Shown here: positions 26,924 through 35,931 of the stretch, in pieces
How positions within the stretch are numbered: the first letter of the stretch is position 1
Layout: every line of letters begins with the position of its first letter
NCBI RefSeq assembly: GCF_024749045.1
Contig: NZ_CP087184.1
Span: forward strand, 2,170,001 to 2,234,000
Length of the DNA: 64,000 nt
DNA from: Pseudomonas sp. B21-028
Lineage (GTDB): Bacteria; Pseudomonadota; Gammaproteobacteria; Pseudomonadales; Pseudomonadaceae
Reading direction: 5' to 3'
Notes under the pieces: model-generated
Databases searched by the model: none
What the model was told of the DNA's origin: nothing
What the model saw: the letters and a program-made list of their open reading frames with translations, nothing else
Translations under genes and position numbers: made by a program

Positions 26924-27853
26924 CTACACGTGCTCAAGCTTCTTCTCATGGGCCGTCACCTGCTGGCACAACTCGATCATCTGCTCGCGCATCCAGCGGT
27001 TGGCCGGGTCCTGGTCGGTGCTTTCGTGCCAATAGAGATGGGTCTCCACCGGCGGCACATCATTGACCGGCAATTGGAAGGCATGGAGGTCGTGACGACG
27101 GGCAAACCGTTCGGGGACGGTCATGACCATGTCGGTCTGTTGCAGTACCTGGGAGGCCATCAGGTAATGCTGGGAGCGCAGGGCGATCTTGCGCTGGATG
27201 CCCATCTTGCCCAAGGCCAGGTCGACATAGCCCAGCCCATTGCGACGGCTGGAGATATGCACGTGGGTCTGGGAGAGATAGTCGTCGAGGCTGATTTTTT
27301 CCTTGCCCGCCAGGGGATGGCCCTTGCGCATGGTACATACGTAACGGTCTTCCATGAGTTTGACGTGGCGCACCTGCGGGTCGGTATTGAGCGGGGCGTC
27401 AACAGCGAAATCGAGCCGGCCGGCGGCCAGTTCCTTGGTGGTTTCACGACGCTTGGACAGGAAACTCTCGATGGCCACGGTCGGCGCCAGGCGTCGCAGG
27501 CGCTGGAACAGGGGCGGCAGGATCACGCCTTCGGTGAGGTCGGTCATGCTGATGCGGTAGGTCTTGACGGCCTGCAGCGGGTTGAAAATCCGGCTTTCCT
27601 GCACCGACACCCGCAGCAGCGACAACGCGTTGCGGACCGGACCGATGATGTTCTGGGCCATGGGCGTTGGCACCATGCCCTGGGCGGTGCGCACGAACAG
27701 CGGGTCGTTGAAGGTTTCCCGCAGGCGCGCCAGGGCGTTGGACACGGCCGGCTGAGTGATGCCAACGATCTGCCCGGCGCGGGTCAGGTTGGCTTCGGTG
27801 TAGATCGCATCGAAAACGATGAAGAGATTGAGATCGACCTTGCTCAGATTCAT
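26924..27853 (-). CDS. LysR-family transcriptional regulator
   Basis: A 309-residue LysR protein of the NodD/LeuO-like branch: DNA-binding domain VDLNLFIVFDAIYTEANLTRAGQIVGITQPAVSNALARLRETFNDPLFVRT, followed by the substrate-binding domain. It is divergent from an acyl-CoA dehydrogenase gene over about 190 bases, the usual setting for control of that gene by an acyl or aromatic acid ligand. The ligand is unknown. Confidence 0.9.
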   Translation of the reverse strand: MNLSKVDLNLFIVFDAIYTEANLTRAGQIVGITQPAVSNALARLRETFNDPLFVRTAQGMVPTPMAQNIIGPVRNALSLLRVSVQESRIFNPLQAVKTYRISMTDLTEGVILPPLFQRLRRLAPTVAIESFLSKRRETTKELAAGRLDFAVDAPLNTDPQVRHVKLMEDRYVCTMRKGHPLAGKEKISLDDYLSQTHVHISSRRNGLGYVDLALGKMGIQRKIALRSQHYLMASQVLQQTDMVMTVPERFARRHDLHAFQLPVNDVPPVETHLYWHESTDQDPANRWMREQMIELCQQVTAHEKKLEHV

Positions 27854-28042
27854 GGCGCTGCACTCTTGTTTTTAGAGGGTTTCTCGGGCGTGTCGTGAGG
27901 TGTCGGATGGCGATTGGAATCAGTGAAACATATATCGGTGATGAATGTTAATACACGCCGAGAATAGGTTAGGTAAATTTTCGTAGCTGAACTAGCATCG
28001 ATTCATGATCTGAAATCAACCTCTGCCAAGAAGGTGCTGCCC

Positions 28043-29272
28043 ATGGATTTTGCCTATTCCCCCAAGGTTCAGGAGTTGCGTGAACGCGTCACGGCGTTCA
28101 TGGATACCTACGTCTACCCGGCCGAAGCGGTGTTCGAACGGCAAGTGGCCGAAGGTGATCGCTGGCAGCCCACGGCCATCATGGAAGAACTCAAGGCCAA
28201 GGCCAGAGCCGAAGGCCTGTGGAATCTTTTCCTGCCTGAATCCGAACTGGGGGCTGGCCTGACCAACCTGGAGTACGCACCGCTGGCGGAGATCATGGGC
28301 CGTTCGTTGTTGGGGCCGGAGCCGTTCAACTGCTCGGCGCCGGACACCGGCAACATGGAAGTACTAGTGCGTTACGCCAATGAAGAACAGAAGCAGCGCT
28401 GGCTGGAACCGCTGCTGCGGGGCGAGATCCGCTCGGCCTTCGCCATGACGGAACCGGACGTGGCTTCTTCGGATGCCACCAACATGGCCGCCCGCGCCGA
28501 ACGCGAGGGTGACCAGTGGGTGATCAACGGCAAGAAGTGGTGGACCTCGGGAGCCTGCGACCCGCGCTGCAAGATCCTGATCTTCATGGGGCTGAGCAAC
28601 CCCGACGCGCCGCGCCATGCCCAGCACTCGATGATCCTGGTGCCGGTGGACACCCCCGGCGTCAAGATCGTGCGGCCGCTGCCGGTATTCGGTTACGACG
28701 ATGCGCCCCACGGTCACGCCGAAGTGCTGTTCGATAACGTGCGGGTGCCATACGAAAACGTCTTGCTGGGTGAGGGCCGCGGCTTCGAAATTGCCCAGGG
28801 TCGCCTCGGCCCGGGCCGTATCCATCACTGCATGCGATCTATCGGCATGGCCGAGCGGGCGTTGGAGTTGATGTGCAAGCGTGCCGTCAGTCGCACCGCT
28901 TTCGGTAAACCGCTGGCGCGCCTGGGCGGCAACGTCGACAAGATCGCCGACTCGCGGATGGAAATCGACATGGCCCGCCTGCTGACCTTGAAAGCGGCCT
29001 ACATGATGGACACCGTCGGTAACAAGGTCGCGAAAAGCGAAATCGCCCAGATCAAGGTGGTCGCGCCGAACGTAGCCCTGAAGGTCATCGACCGCGCGAT
29101 CCAGATCCATGGCGGTGCCGGGGTGTCCAACGATTTCCCGCTGGCCTACATGTACGCCATGCAGCGCACCCTGCGCCTGGCCGACGGCCCGGACGAAGTA
29201 CACCGCGCCGCCATCGGCAAGTTCGAAATCGGCAAGTACGTGCCCCGGGAGATGCTGCGTAGCGAGCGCTGA
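28043..29272 (+). CDS. Acyl-CoA dehydrogenase
   Basis: A 409-residue flavoenzyme of the acyl-CoA dehydrogenase family with [16 protein letters not shown], the FAD/ETF surface segment and [36 protein letters not shown] near the C-terminus. It belongs to the longer-chain or branched-chain subgroup (ACAD10/11-like C-terminal pattern). ATG at 28043, with AAGGTG upstream, is preferred over the GTG at 28034. Its LysR neighbour is the likely regulator. Confidence 0.9.
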   Translation: MDFAYSPKVQELRERVTAFMDTYVYPAEAVFERQVAEGDRWQPTAIMEELKAKARAEGLWNLFLPESELGAGLTNLEYAPLAEIMGRSLLGPEPFNCSAPDTGNMEVLVRYANEEQKQRWLEPLLRGEIRSAFAMTEPDVASSDATNMAARAEREGDQWVINGKKWWTSGACDPRCKILIFMGLSNPDAPRHAQHSMILVPVDTPGVKIVRPLPVFGYDDAPHGHAEVLFDNVRVPYENVLLGEGRGFEIAQGRLGPGRIHHCMRSIGMAERALELMCKRAVSRTAFGKPLARLGGNVDKIADSRMEIDMARLLTLKAAYMMDTVGNKVAKSEIAQIKVVAPNVALKVIDRAIQIHGGAGVSNDFPLAYMYAMQRTLRLADGPDEVHRAAIGKFEIGKYVPREMLRSER

Positions 29273-29295
29273 AGGCTCGGCATTCACCATAAAGC

Positions 29296-29394
29296 CCCTG
29301 TGGGAGCCGAGCTTGCTCGCGATGGCGGTATCACAGCCACTCTTTCAGTGGGCTGACCCACCGCCATCGCGAGCAAGCTCGGCTCCCACGGGGG
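29296..29394. repeat. REPIN-like doublet, variant with one extra base
   Basis: Both arms read TGTGGGAGCCGAGCTTGCTCGCGATGGCGG and its complement: each has GGGAGCCGAGC where all other copies of the window have GGGAGCGAGC. The matching change in both arms preserves the long hairpin. Confidence 0.88.
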
Positions 29395-29420
29395 ATCTGT
29401 GGTGAACACACATTTCGCAG

Positions 29421-30290
29421 TTATTCCTTGACGCTCATGTACTCCTCGGCCCAACGGATGTATTCCTCGGGCTGGGTGTAGGTGTGGGTCAGTTCGGTGG
29501 CGCTGAGGTCCGAGGCCTGGGTGAAGATCTGCCGTTGCTCGCGCAGGCTGTCGTAGGTGGCCTTGATCGCGGCGAAGTAGGCGCCGTGACCGTCGATGGT
29601 GACCCGCACCCCCAACTCGGCCAGGCGTTTGTCGTCGCGCAGCAGTGGGTTGCCATAAGTGACGAGCATCAAGGGCACCGTCAGGTTCTCGCTGATCTTC
29701 TCCAGGTGCTCGAAGTCCTGCACACCCACCATGCAAATCCCGTCCGCGCCAGCACGTTCGTATTGCTGGGTACGGCTGATGATTTCCTGCACCGGCAGGA
29801 TCCCGGCATTGGTGCGGGCGATGATCGCCATTTCCTGATCGACCCTGGCTTCCAGCGCTGCGCGGATCTTGCCGACGCCTTCCGCCACGCCGATCAGGTC
29901 CGTGGATTTGCGGCCGAACTGGGCCGGCAGCAGGGTGTCTTCGATGGTAAGGGCTGCCACGCCGGCGCGTTCGAGTTCAATGATGGTGCGCATCACGTTC
30001 AGGGCGTTGCCATAGCCATGGTCGGCATCGGCGATCACCGGCAGTTGGGCCACGCGGCCGATGCGGGTGGCCTGTTCGGCAAACTCGCTGAGGGTGATCA
30101 ACGCAAAGTCCGGTGCGCCCAATACTTGCAACGAGGCGACCGAGCCTCCCAGGATGCCCACTTCAAAACCCAGGTCGGCAGCAATGCGCGCCGACATCGG
30201 GTCAAACACCGATGCGGTGTGGTAGCAGGTCTGGGAAGCCAGGAGTTGACGGAAGTTACGGCGCAAATCTTGATGGGAAAGCCTGGACAT
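29421..30290 (-). CDS. Oxaloacetate decarboxylase (isocitrate lyase/PEP mutase superfamily)
   Basis: A 289-residue TIM-barrel protein with the metal-binding DADHGYG, the segment [15 protein letters not shown] and the active-site region IIARTNAGI. It matches P. aeruginosa PA4872, shown to be an oxaloacetate decarboxylase. GGTGG precedes the ATG at 30290; the open frame upstream has no family similarity. It is monocistronic and convergent with the acyl-CoA dehydrogenase. Confidence 0.85.
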   Translation of the reverse strand: MSRLSHQDLRRNFRQLLASQTCYHTASVFDPMSARIAADLGFEVGILGGSVASLQVLGAPDFALITLSEFAEQATRIGRVAQLPVIADADHGYGNALNVMRTIIELERAGVAALTIEDTLLPAQFGRKSTDLIGVAEGVGKIRAALEARVDQEMAIIARTNAGILPVQEIISRTQQYERAGADGICMVGVQDFEHLEKISENLTVPLMLVTYGNPLLRDDKRLAELGVRVTIDGHGAYFAAIKATYDSLREQRQIFTQASDLSATELTHTYTQPEEYIRWAEEYMSVKE

Positions 30291-30420
30291 ATGAGTTCCA
30301 CCAATGGAATGGAAGGGCTTGAGCAAAAATGTCAACGCCGAAAGAACCAAAGGCTATCACGTGGTAAGCGTAAAGATGATGACGAATGCGCATGGACCAT
30401 GTTTGTCACGCATTGAAACA

Positions 30421-30449
30421 GGGCCGCAGACCTGGGAGGTCCGCGGCCC
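30421..30449 (-). terminator. GC-rich hairpin after the unknown three-gene operon
   Basis: GGGCCGCAGACCT and AGGTCCGCGGCCC form a near-perfect stem just behind the small peptide gene; the minus-strand product continues CCTGTTTCAATG, a weak T run. It likely ends the operon at 30477-32108. Confidence 0.5.
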
Positions 30450-30476
30450 GGTAAGGACCGATCATCCGGGACCTGT

Positions 30477-30659
30477 TCAGTCCTGGGCCGGCAGGCTCCA
30501 GATTTGCTTGATCTCATGGATGTTTCCAACGTTGAAGCGCGTCGGGAACCCCGGAATGGTGCATTGGATCTCGCTGGTGAGCTGCATGGCGGTATCGACC
30601 ACGTTGGTCGCCGCGCGCAACAAGGGGGTTTCATCCCAATTTTTCATCGGATTATTCAC
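30477..30659 (-). CDS. 60-residue peptide gene of unknown function, last gene of the low-GC operon
   Basis: A GTG start at 30659 preceded by a strong AAGGAAG ribosome site begins a 60-residue peptide, VNNPMKNWDETPLLRAATNV..., ending IKQIWSLPAQD. It lies 19 bases after the cupin-like gene and is surely cotranscribed. It has no signal peptide or membrane helix, a helical N-terminal half, one cysteine (C33) within EIQCTIPGFPTRFNVGN, and a tail with a tryptophan. The size and position after two enzyme-like genes would fit a precursor or carrier peptide, a signalling peptide or a small partner subunit; the sequence does not decide. I do not recognise the family. Confidence 0.6.
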   Translation of the reverse strand: MNNPMKNWDETPLLRAATNVVDTAMQLTSEIQCTIPGFPTRFNVGNIHEIKQIWSLPAQD

Positions 30660-30678
30660 GGTTTCTTCCTTCTTTTGA

Positions 30679-31338
30679 TTATTGGGCAGCGGACGGCTGC
30701 CCAGGGGGGAGCAATGACAGCATCTGTGTAAACAGTGCCGTCTCTTGCGCAGCGATGCCGGGGTACAGCGGCACGTAATGTTCATCAAAACACCAGGCTT
30801 GGTCAGCGTGGGTCAGGTGTTCGGGATGAATAAGCAGACTCAATGATGCGGACATCGATTGGGGGGCGATCTGCTTATGGATTTCCCTCAGGGGCGGCAT
30901 ATATAAAACTTCGCCGGGCGAAAGTTTGACGCTGCGCTGTTTCTCCAGTCGGGGAACCTTGCCTGCTTGCAGTGGCAGATCGTCCAGTATTTCGCGGATG
31001 ATTGTTGTGTAGCCATCGCCACTGTAGCCGACGGTATACATCTCGAAGTCATGACTGTGGTTCAGGTTATAGATAAAGGTTTCACTTTCATCATGCAGAT
31101 TGACCGGCGACCAGAAGCCCAGACGAAGCGTGAACAAGTCATTGCTGTGCAGTACAAGTGCGTAGGCGTTGTAGAGGCTGGAGCGGGTACTGAAACCATT
31201 CTCCTGGATCGAAGCATAAAGATGTTCACTTAATAAAGAACGGTTTGAAGCCAACTGACGCAGGTCGTCCATGATGCAGTTCTTGTCCCGCTGCAAGTCA
31301 TGGGTATTTAAACGCGCGATAAATGTTTCCAGATTCAT
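30679..31338 (-). CDS. Unknown protein with cupin-like metal motif
   Basis: A 219-residue soluble protein. Residues about 60-175 look like a cupin: NLNHSHDFEMYTVGYSGDG gives H94-x-H96-x2-E99 and VLYMPPLREIHKQ offers a second-motif histidine H154. This would bind Fe, Mn or similar metal as in small dioxygenases (cysteine/thiol dioxygenase-like size) or isomerases. ATG overlaps the stop of the 257-residue gene (ATGA), and the 60-residue peptide gene follows by 19 bases. GC content is clearly lower than in neighbours. Function unknown; the fold is inference from the motif. Confidence 0.7.
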   Translation of the reverse strand: MNLETFIARLNTHDLQRDKNCIMDDLRQLASNRSLLSEHLYASIQENGFSTRSSLYNAYALVLHSNDLFTLRLGFWSPVNLHDESETFIYNLNHSHDFEMYTVGYSGDGYTTIIREILDDLPLQAGKVPRLEKQRSVKLSPGEVLYMPPLREIHKQIAPQSMSASLSLLIHPEHLTHADQAWCFDEHYVPLYPGIAAQETALFTQMLSLLPPGQPSAAQ

Positions 31339-32108
31339 GCTGCCTGCTCCAATGGCGAAAGCAGGTTATCCAGGCGCGGGTTCTTGAGTTTTCTTAACAG
31401 TGGGACGTAGTTCAGTGCCTTGTGCGGGTCGACCTGATAGAGCATCTGAAAAGCTTTCCACGCCACTGCCGGGTGATAGTGATAGACCAGTTCTTCGGCA
31501 ACTTTCGAGCCTCCGGGGTCGCGGAGTGTTTCGAGCAATTCCAGGCTCACCAGGAACCGGGCGGCGCTTTCGTCGTGAGGCAACCAGGCTATTTTCTGCA
31601 GCGAAACGCGATCGAACACGCTGATGTCGGCACTTCTGTCCAGCAAGTTGATTCGACCCGTTAGTCGCGTAGCTTCCCGCTCTGCCGGCGCGTAGTCGAA
31701 CAGGGTTCGACTACCGTCAATGATGAGCGGGTTTTCCGGGTCAACGATAACGCTGTCGAGTTTTTCAAGTTGATGCTCATGGCGCGCATAACGCTGCACT
31801 TCGAACGGTTGGTCAAGGGCAAATAGAATGCTCTGTCCGGGGACCGAATAAAGAGGCGAAAGAGTATTGTTGGGTGCGGCTGTGCTGATGCTGATATTAC
31901 CGATGCTGGTGCAATGCAACAGCAGAGTTCCCGTGTGTGGATTGGAAATGTTCATGATGGTCGCACGCCGGGACTGTGCCTCGGCAAACGACGGTTGGGT
32001 ATTCAAGTGGCTGATCAGTTGCTTGACTTGCGCGGTCATGTCTAATGTTTTTATTTCTTTCGCTATGTACTCTGGCGAAAAATTTCCGCTAATCAGATTT
32101 TTGATCAT
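31335..32108 (-). CDS. Unknown protein with HxH..E motif and helical-repeat C-terminus
   Basis: A 257-residue soluble protein. The middle part (about 55-140) is beta-rich and contains ARHEHQLEKLDSVIV (H110, H112, E115), again cupin-like. Residues about 175-250 form paired helices (AAWF-type pattern: ARFLVSLELLETLRDPGGSKVAEELVYHYHPAVAWKA...), resembling HEAT-like repeats. GGAAACG precedes the ATG at 32108. It is the first gene of the three-gene operon, 189 bases after aruG; the gap has a 10-base perfect palindrome TTGTCGACAA (32179-32188) and a possible -35/-10 pair (TTGCCC, CATACT). Family not recognised. Confidence 0.7.
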   Translation of the reverse strand: MIKNLISGNFSPEYIAKEIKTLDMTAQVKQLISHLNTQPSFAEAQSRRATIMNISNPHTGTLLLHCTSIGNISISTAAPNNTLSPLYSVPGQSILFALDQPFEVQRYARHEHQLEKLDSVIVDPENPLIIDGSRTLFDYAPAEREATRLTGRINLLDRSADISVFDRVSLQKIAWLPHDESAARFLVSLELLETLRDPGGSKVAEELVYHYHPAVAWKAFQMLYQVDPHKALNYVPLLRKLKNPRLDNLLSPLEQAA

Positions 32109-32297
32109 GAACGTTTCCGCAGCAGTGGGTCGATGCGCAAAAGTATGAATTTTGTGTGGAGGAGGGGCAACTAAGGAATTGTCGACAAGTATTGCGAATG
32201 AACTAAGTCGCTTCTGTCGAGTTACTCTGCGCAGGTAGCGAATCCTGTCGACTGGCGGCCAGTTGTCCCGGCGCCGCAGGTGACGGGTGTGTACTCG

Positions 32298-33332
32298 CTA
32301 CGCCGCCACGGCCTGTCGCCCCTGACCGAGCAGCGGAACGGCGCGCACCGTGTCACCTGGCTGTACTTGCAGGCGTTTGGCGGTGAGACGGTCAACGATC
32401 AGGCTGTGACCGTTGTGATGGCCTCGGGCGCTGGTGACGCGGCAGTTCTCCAGGCGCCGGTTGTGGATCAGCCAGACGGGTGCCTGTTCGTTCGGTGAAC
32501 CAACGGCCAGGACCAGTGACTGGCTGTCGCGGATGCTGCGGATATTCGAGACCGGCGCTTCGATCACCGGGCCACCGTCGAAGATATCGATGTAGCCCTT
32601 ATGGCTGAAACCCTCTGCGCCGAGAATCCTCAAGGCCGGTTCGGTGTTCGGATGGGCCTTGCCGATCACGGCCTGGGCCTGTTGGGTGAGCAGGCAGGCG
32701 TACAGCGGCTGACGCGGCAACAACTCGGCAATGAACGATTTGTTGCCCATGCCGGATAACTGATCGGTATAGCTGAAGTCTTTCTGGAAAAAATGTCGTC
32801 CCAGGCTGTCCCAGAACGGCGAGCTACCGTGCTCGTCGGCATGGCCACGCAATTCGGCGATCAGCTTTTCACCGAACAGTTGGGAGAACTCCGCGACGAA
32901 CAGCAGGCGTGCCAGGGACAACAGCCGCCCATTATGACCACGGCGCAGGGCGGGATGCAGGAACAACGAGCAGATTTCCGATTGCCCGGTCATCTCGTTA
33001 TTGAGGAACAGGGTGGGAATCTGCCGCTGGATGCCCAGCTCTGGCACCGAATTGACCGTGACCCCGACCCGATAGTTGTACCACGGCTCACGCAGGCCGA
33101 CCGCGCCGGTCAGAGCGCTGATACCGACCACTTGCCGGTCATCGTCCTCGAGCACGAACAGGTAGTCGGCGTCGGCCCGCTCGACTTGCCCGGCAAAGGT
33201 GCGTTGGGCCCAGCGTATGCGATGGGCCAGGCGTTCTTCATTGGCCGGCAGGCTGGTGAATCCCGGGCCCGCGCAACGGGCAAGGTCCAGCAACGAAGGC
33301 AGGTCGGTGATGGCGACCGGACGGACAATCAT
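32298..33332 (-). CDS. aruG: Arginine/ornithine N-succinyltransferase, beta-type subunit
   Basis: A 344-residue AstA-family acyltransferase: MIVRPVAITDLPSLLDLAR, SEICSLFLHPALRRGHNGRLLSLARLLFVAEF and PVSNIRSIRDSQ are family landmarks. AST transfers succinyl from succinyl-CoA to the alpha-amino group of arginine. Pseudomonads use two different subunits (AruF and AruG), and both are encoded here side by side, 49 bases apart. The usual partners aruC, aruD, aruB, aruE are absent, so this is a separate AST pair at the end of a different operon; specificity could be ornithine or another basic compound. Confidence 0.88.
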   Translation of the reverse strand: MIVRPVAITDLPSLLDLARCAGPGFTSLPANEERLAHRIRWAQRTFAGQVERADADYLFVLEDDDRQVVGISALTGAVGLREPWYNYRVGVTVNSVPELGIQRQIPTLFLNNEMTGQSEICSLFLHPALRRGHNGRLLSLARLLFVAEFSQLFGEKLIAELRGHADEHGSSPFWDSLGRHFFQKDFSYTDQLSGMGNKSFIAELLPRQPLYACLLTQQAQAVIGKAHPNTEPALRILGAEGFSHKGYIDIFDGGPVIEAPVSNIRSIRDSQSLVLAVGSPNEQAPVWLIHNRRLENCRVTSARGHHNGHSLIVDRLTAKRLQVQPGDTVRAVPLLGQGRQAVAA

Positions 33333-33381
33333 GATGCGGCTCCTTCATCGTGTCGGCCTGGGACACGACTTTGCATGACGT

Positions 33382-34398
33382 TCATAGGGCAACCACCCGG
33401 ATCTGCTGTCCTTCAATGATTTCCAATGCCGCGAGCATCTCGGGCGTCAGGGGGACGGCCCCCTCGATACCGACATCCAGCTCCGTCACGATCGCCCGGT
33501 AATTTCCGAGGCTGTCGTTGCTCACCAGATAGCGACCCCGGGCATCAATCTGCGGGCTTTGCCGGGCCGAAGCCATACGACTTTCGGCGATGGAGCGAAT
33601 ATTCGCGATGCGAGCGTGCAGCGTCGGCCCGCCATCGAAGAGGTCCACGTAGCTGTTGGTTTCGAAACCCTCGCGCGCCAGGATGTCGAAGGCTTCCTGG
33701 CCGTCAGGATGCACCTGGCCGATACACGCCTGGGCCGCAGGCGGCAACATGGGTACATAAATGGGGTACTGGGGCATCAACTCTGCGAGGAAAGTCCGGC
33801 TCCTCAGGCCGCACAAGCGTTCGGCTTCGGCGTAGGGCAAGTCGAAAAAATGCTGGCCGATGGCGTCCCAGAACGGTGACTGGCCGTCTTCACTGCTGAA
33901 GCCGACGATTTCCGTGATCACCGAATCGGCGAAGCGTTGCGGGTGGGCGGCGATGAACATCAGCCGGGCCCGGGACAGCAGCTCCGACTCTGGCGTGCGA
34001 ACCCGTTCGGCGTCGATGTGAAAGCCGCGCAACAGCGTCTGGCCGTTGAGGTCCTGGCACAGCGACAGTGCCGGCACGCCGTGGCGGATGTTCAGTTCCC
34101 GGGAGGCGCTGGAAAACGGTCGGTTGCGCAGGCTGTAGAACGGTTCGTTGCAGCCGGTGCTGGCGAGAATTTCGGAACAGCCCACCAGGCGCCCGGAGAT
34201 CAGGTCTTGCAATACGAATAAGTAGTTTTCCCCGCCCGGGCCTTGCACGTCGGCCTCGAACGAAGCGCACGAGTCGAGAATTTTTTCCCGCAGGCACTCG
34301 GTATCGTCTGGAAGCGAGGTGACCCCCACCAGGCTGTCACGGGCCAGTTGCTGCAGTTGTTGCAGATCGCTTAACTGAACTGGACGTAAGGCCAGCAT
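33382..34398 (-). CDS. aruF: Arginine/ornithine N-succinyltransferase, alpha-type subunit
   Basis: A 338-residue AstA-family protein (MLALRPVQLSDLQQLQQLARDSLVGVTSLPDD, SRARLMFIAAHPQRFADSVITEIVGF, IANIRSIAESR), paralogue of the next gene product, with which it should form a hetero-oligomer. AGGAG eight bases before the ATG at 34398 supports the start; an earlier in-frame start (34449) adds only a low-complexity tail. It follows an APC permease gene by 124 bases. Confidence 0.88.
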   Translation of the reverse strand: MLALRPVQLSDLQQLQQLARDSLVGVTSLPDDTECLREKILDSCASFEADVQGPGGENYLFVLQDLISGRLVGCSEILASTGCNEPFYSLRNRPFSSASRELNIRHGVPALSLCQDLNGQTLLRGFHIDAERVRTPESELLSRARLMFIAAHPQRFADSVITEIVGFSSEDGQSPFWDAIGQHFFDLPYAEAERLCGLRSRTFLAELMPQYPIYVPMLPPAAQACIGQVHPDGQEAFDILAREGFETNSYVDLFDGGPTLHARIANIRSIAESRMASARQSPQIDARGRYLVSNDSLGNYRAIVTELDVGIEGAVPLTPEMLAALEIIEGQQIRVVAL

Positions 34399-34522
34399 GG
34401 ATTGCACTCCTGTTCCAGGGCCCGGTGCTGCACCGGGCTTGACGATCACTGTCGATGTCCACGCGTTGTAACGGTTACAACTACAGCGGCGGCTGGCCGA
34501 TCCTCGCGACCAGCGCTGAATT

Positions 34523-35872
34523 TCATTGACCCGCCGGGTCGGGCAGGACGGAGTGTGTGCCGAACTTGTTGAGCGCGCACAGATAGATCAGGCCCGCCGC
34601 AATCCAGACCAGGCCCAGCTTCTGCGCATCCACGCCCATGTTGTACATGATGGCCGCGACGATGCCGAAGCCGATCAGCGGGCAGATCAGGTGACGGACC
34701 AGTTGCCCGGAACGCTGGCGGCGCCAGTAGTGGTTGATCACGGTGATGTGCAACAGCATGAAGCCGCTCAGTGCGCCGAAGTTGACCAGGGAGGTCAGGG
34801 TGTCCACGGCATTGATGAACAGGTAGCAGATCAGTAGCGACAGCACGGCCACCAGATAGATGCTCATGTAGGGCGTGTTGTGTTTCGGATGAACCTTGGC
34901 CAGCACCTTGGGCAGCTTGCCGTCCCGAGCCATGCCGAACAACAGGCGCGATACCGCGGCCTGGGAGGTGATCGCCACCGCCACGCCCCACGCCAGCGCC
35001 GTGGCAACGGCGGTCAGGGTGGCCAGCCAACTGCCGGCCGCCAGTTCGGCGATTTCATAGAAGGCGGTGTCGGCGGACTTGAAGCCCATGCCGGCCGCCA
35101 GGTCCGTGGCGATCCAGGTCTGCACCACGAAAATCGCGCCCATGACCAACAAGGTCACCAACGCTGCCTTGCCGATGCTGCGTCCCGGATCCTCCTTGAT
35201 TTCTTCAGCCAGGGTGGAGATGGCATCGAATCCGAGGAACGACAACACGGCAATCGATACGGCTTGCATCAGCAGGGCGAAGTTGAAGTGTTCCGGGCCG
35301 TACAGCGGCGCCAGGGTCATCTGGCCGTTGCCGGCCCCGCCATGCAGGGCATTCCAGGCGTAGAACAGGAAAATCCCCAGCACCACCAGTTGGGCCAGCA
35401 GGAAAATAATGTTCATCCGTGCGGTGAAGGTGATGCCCCGCAGGTTGACGAAGGTCGCGCTCACCAGGAACGCCAGGATGAAACCGACCTTGGGAATGTC
35501 CGGATACAGGTGATTCAGCGCCATGGCGGCGTAGACATAGAGCAGCGGCGGGATCAGCAGGTAATCCAGCAACATCAACCAGCCGGCAATGAACCCGACG
35601 TGTGGGTTGAGGCCTCTTTGTGCGTAGGAATAGACGGAGCCGGCCACCGGGAAGGCCCGGGCCATGCTGCCGTAGCTCAGCGCGGTGAACAGCATCGCCA
35701 CCATGCCGATGATGTACGCCAGCGGCACCATTCCCGGTGCCTCGGCGTTCACGTAGCCATACACGCCAAACGGTGCGATGGGGATCATGAAGATCATCCC
35801 GTACACCACCAGGTCCGTCAGCGACAGGCTGCGCTTCAATTCCTGTTTGTAGCCAAATGCCTCGATACCCAC
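34523..35872 (-). CDS. APC-family amino acid/polyamine permease
   Basis: A 449-residue inner-membrane protein with twelve hydrophobic segments. The first helix has the glycine-poor APC pattern LSLTDLVVYGMIFMIPIAPFGVYG; AVLSFLGFDAISTLAEEIKEDPGRSIGKAALVTLL is the conserved loop after helix 6. PuuP-like members import putrescine or amino acids with protons. It lies between the N-formylglutamate amidohydrolase and AST genes and probably imports the operon's substrate. Confidence 0.9.
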   Translation of the reverse strand: MGIEAFGYKQELKRSLSLTDLVVYGMIFMIPIAPFGVYGYVNAEAPGMVPLAYIIGMVAMLFTALSYGSMARAFPVAGSVYSYAQRGLNPHVGFIAGWLMLLDYLLIPPLLYVYAAMALNHLYPDIPKVGFILAFLVSATFVNLRGITFTARMNIIFLLAQLVVLGIFLFYAWNALHGGAGNGQMTLAPLYGPEHFNFALLMQAVSIAVLSFLGFDAISTLAEEIKEDPGRSIGKAALVTLLVMGAIFVVQTWIATDLAAGMGFKSADTAFYEIAELAAGSWLATLTAVATALAWGVAVAITSQAAVSRLLFGMARDGKLPKVLAKVHPKHNTPYMSIYLVAVLSLLICYLFINAVDTLTSLVNFGALSGFMLLHITVINHYWRRQRSGQLVRHLICPLIGFGIVAAIMYNMGVDAQKLGLVWIAAGLIYLCALNKFGTHSVLPDPAGQ

Positions 35873-35931
35873 AAGCCGTTCTCCCTTTCAGCCGATCGTT
35901 GATTTTGTTTTTCTTCGTTCGTTGCTGCCCG

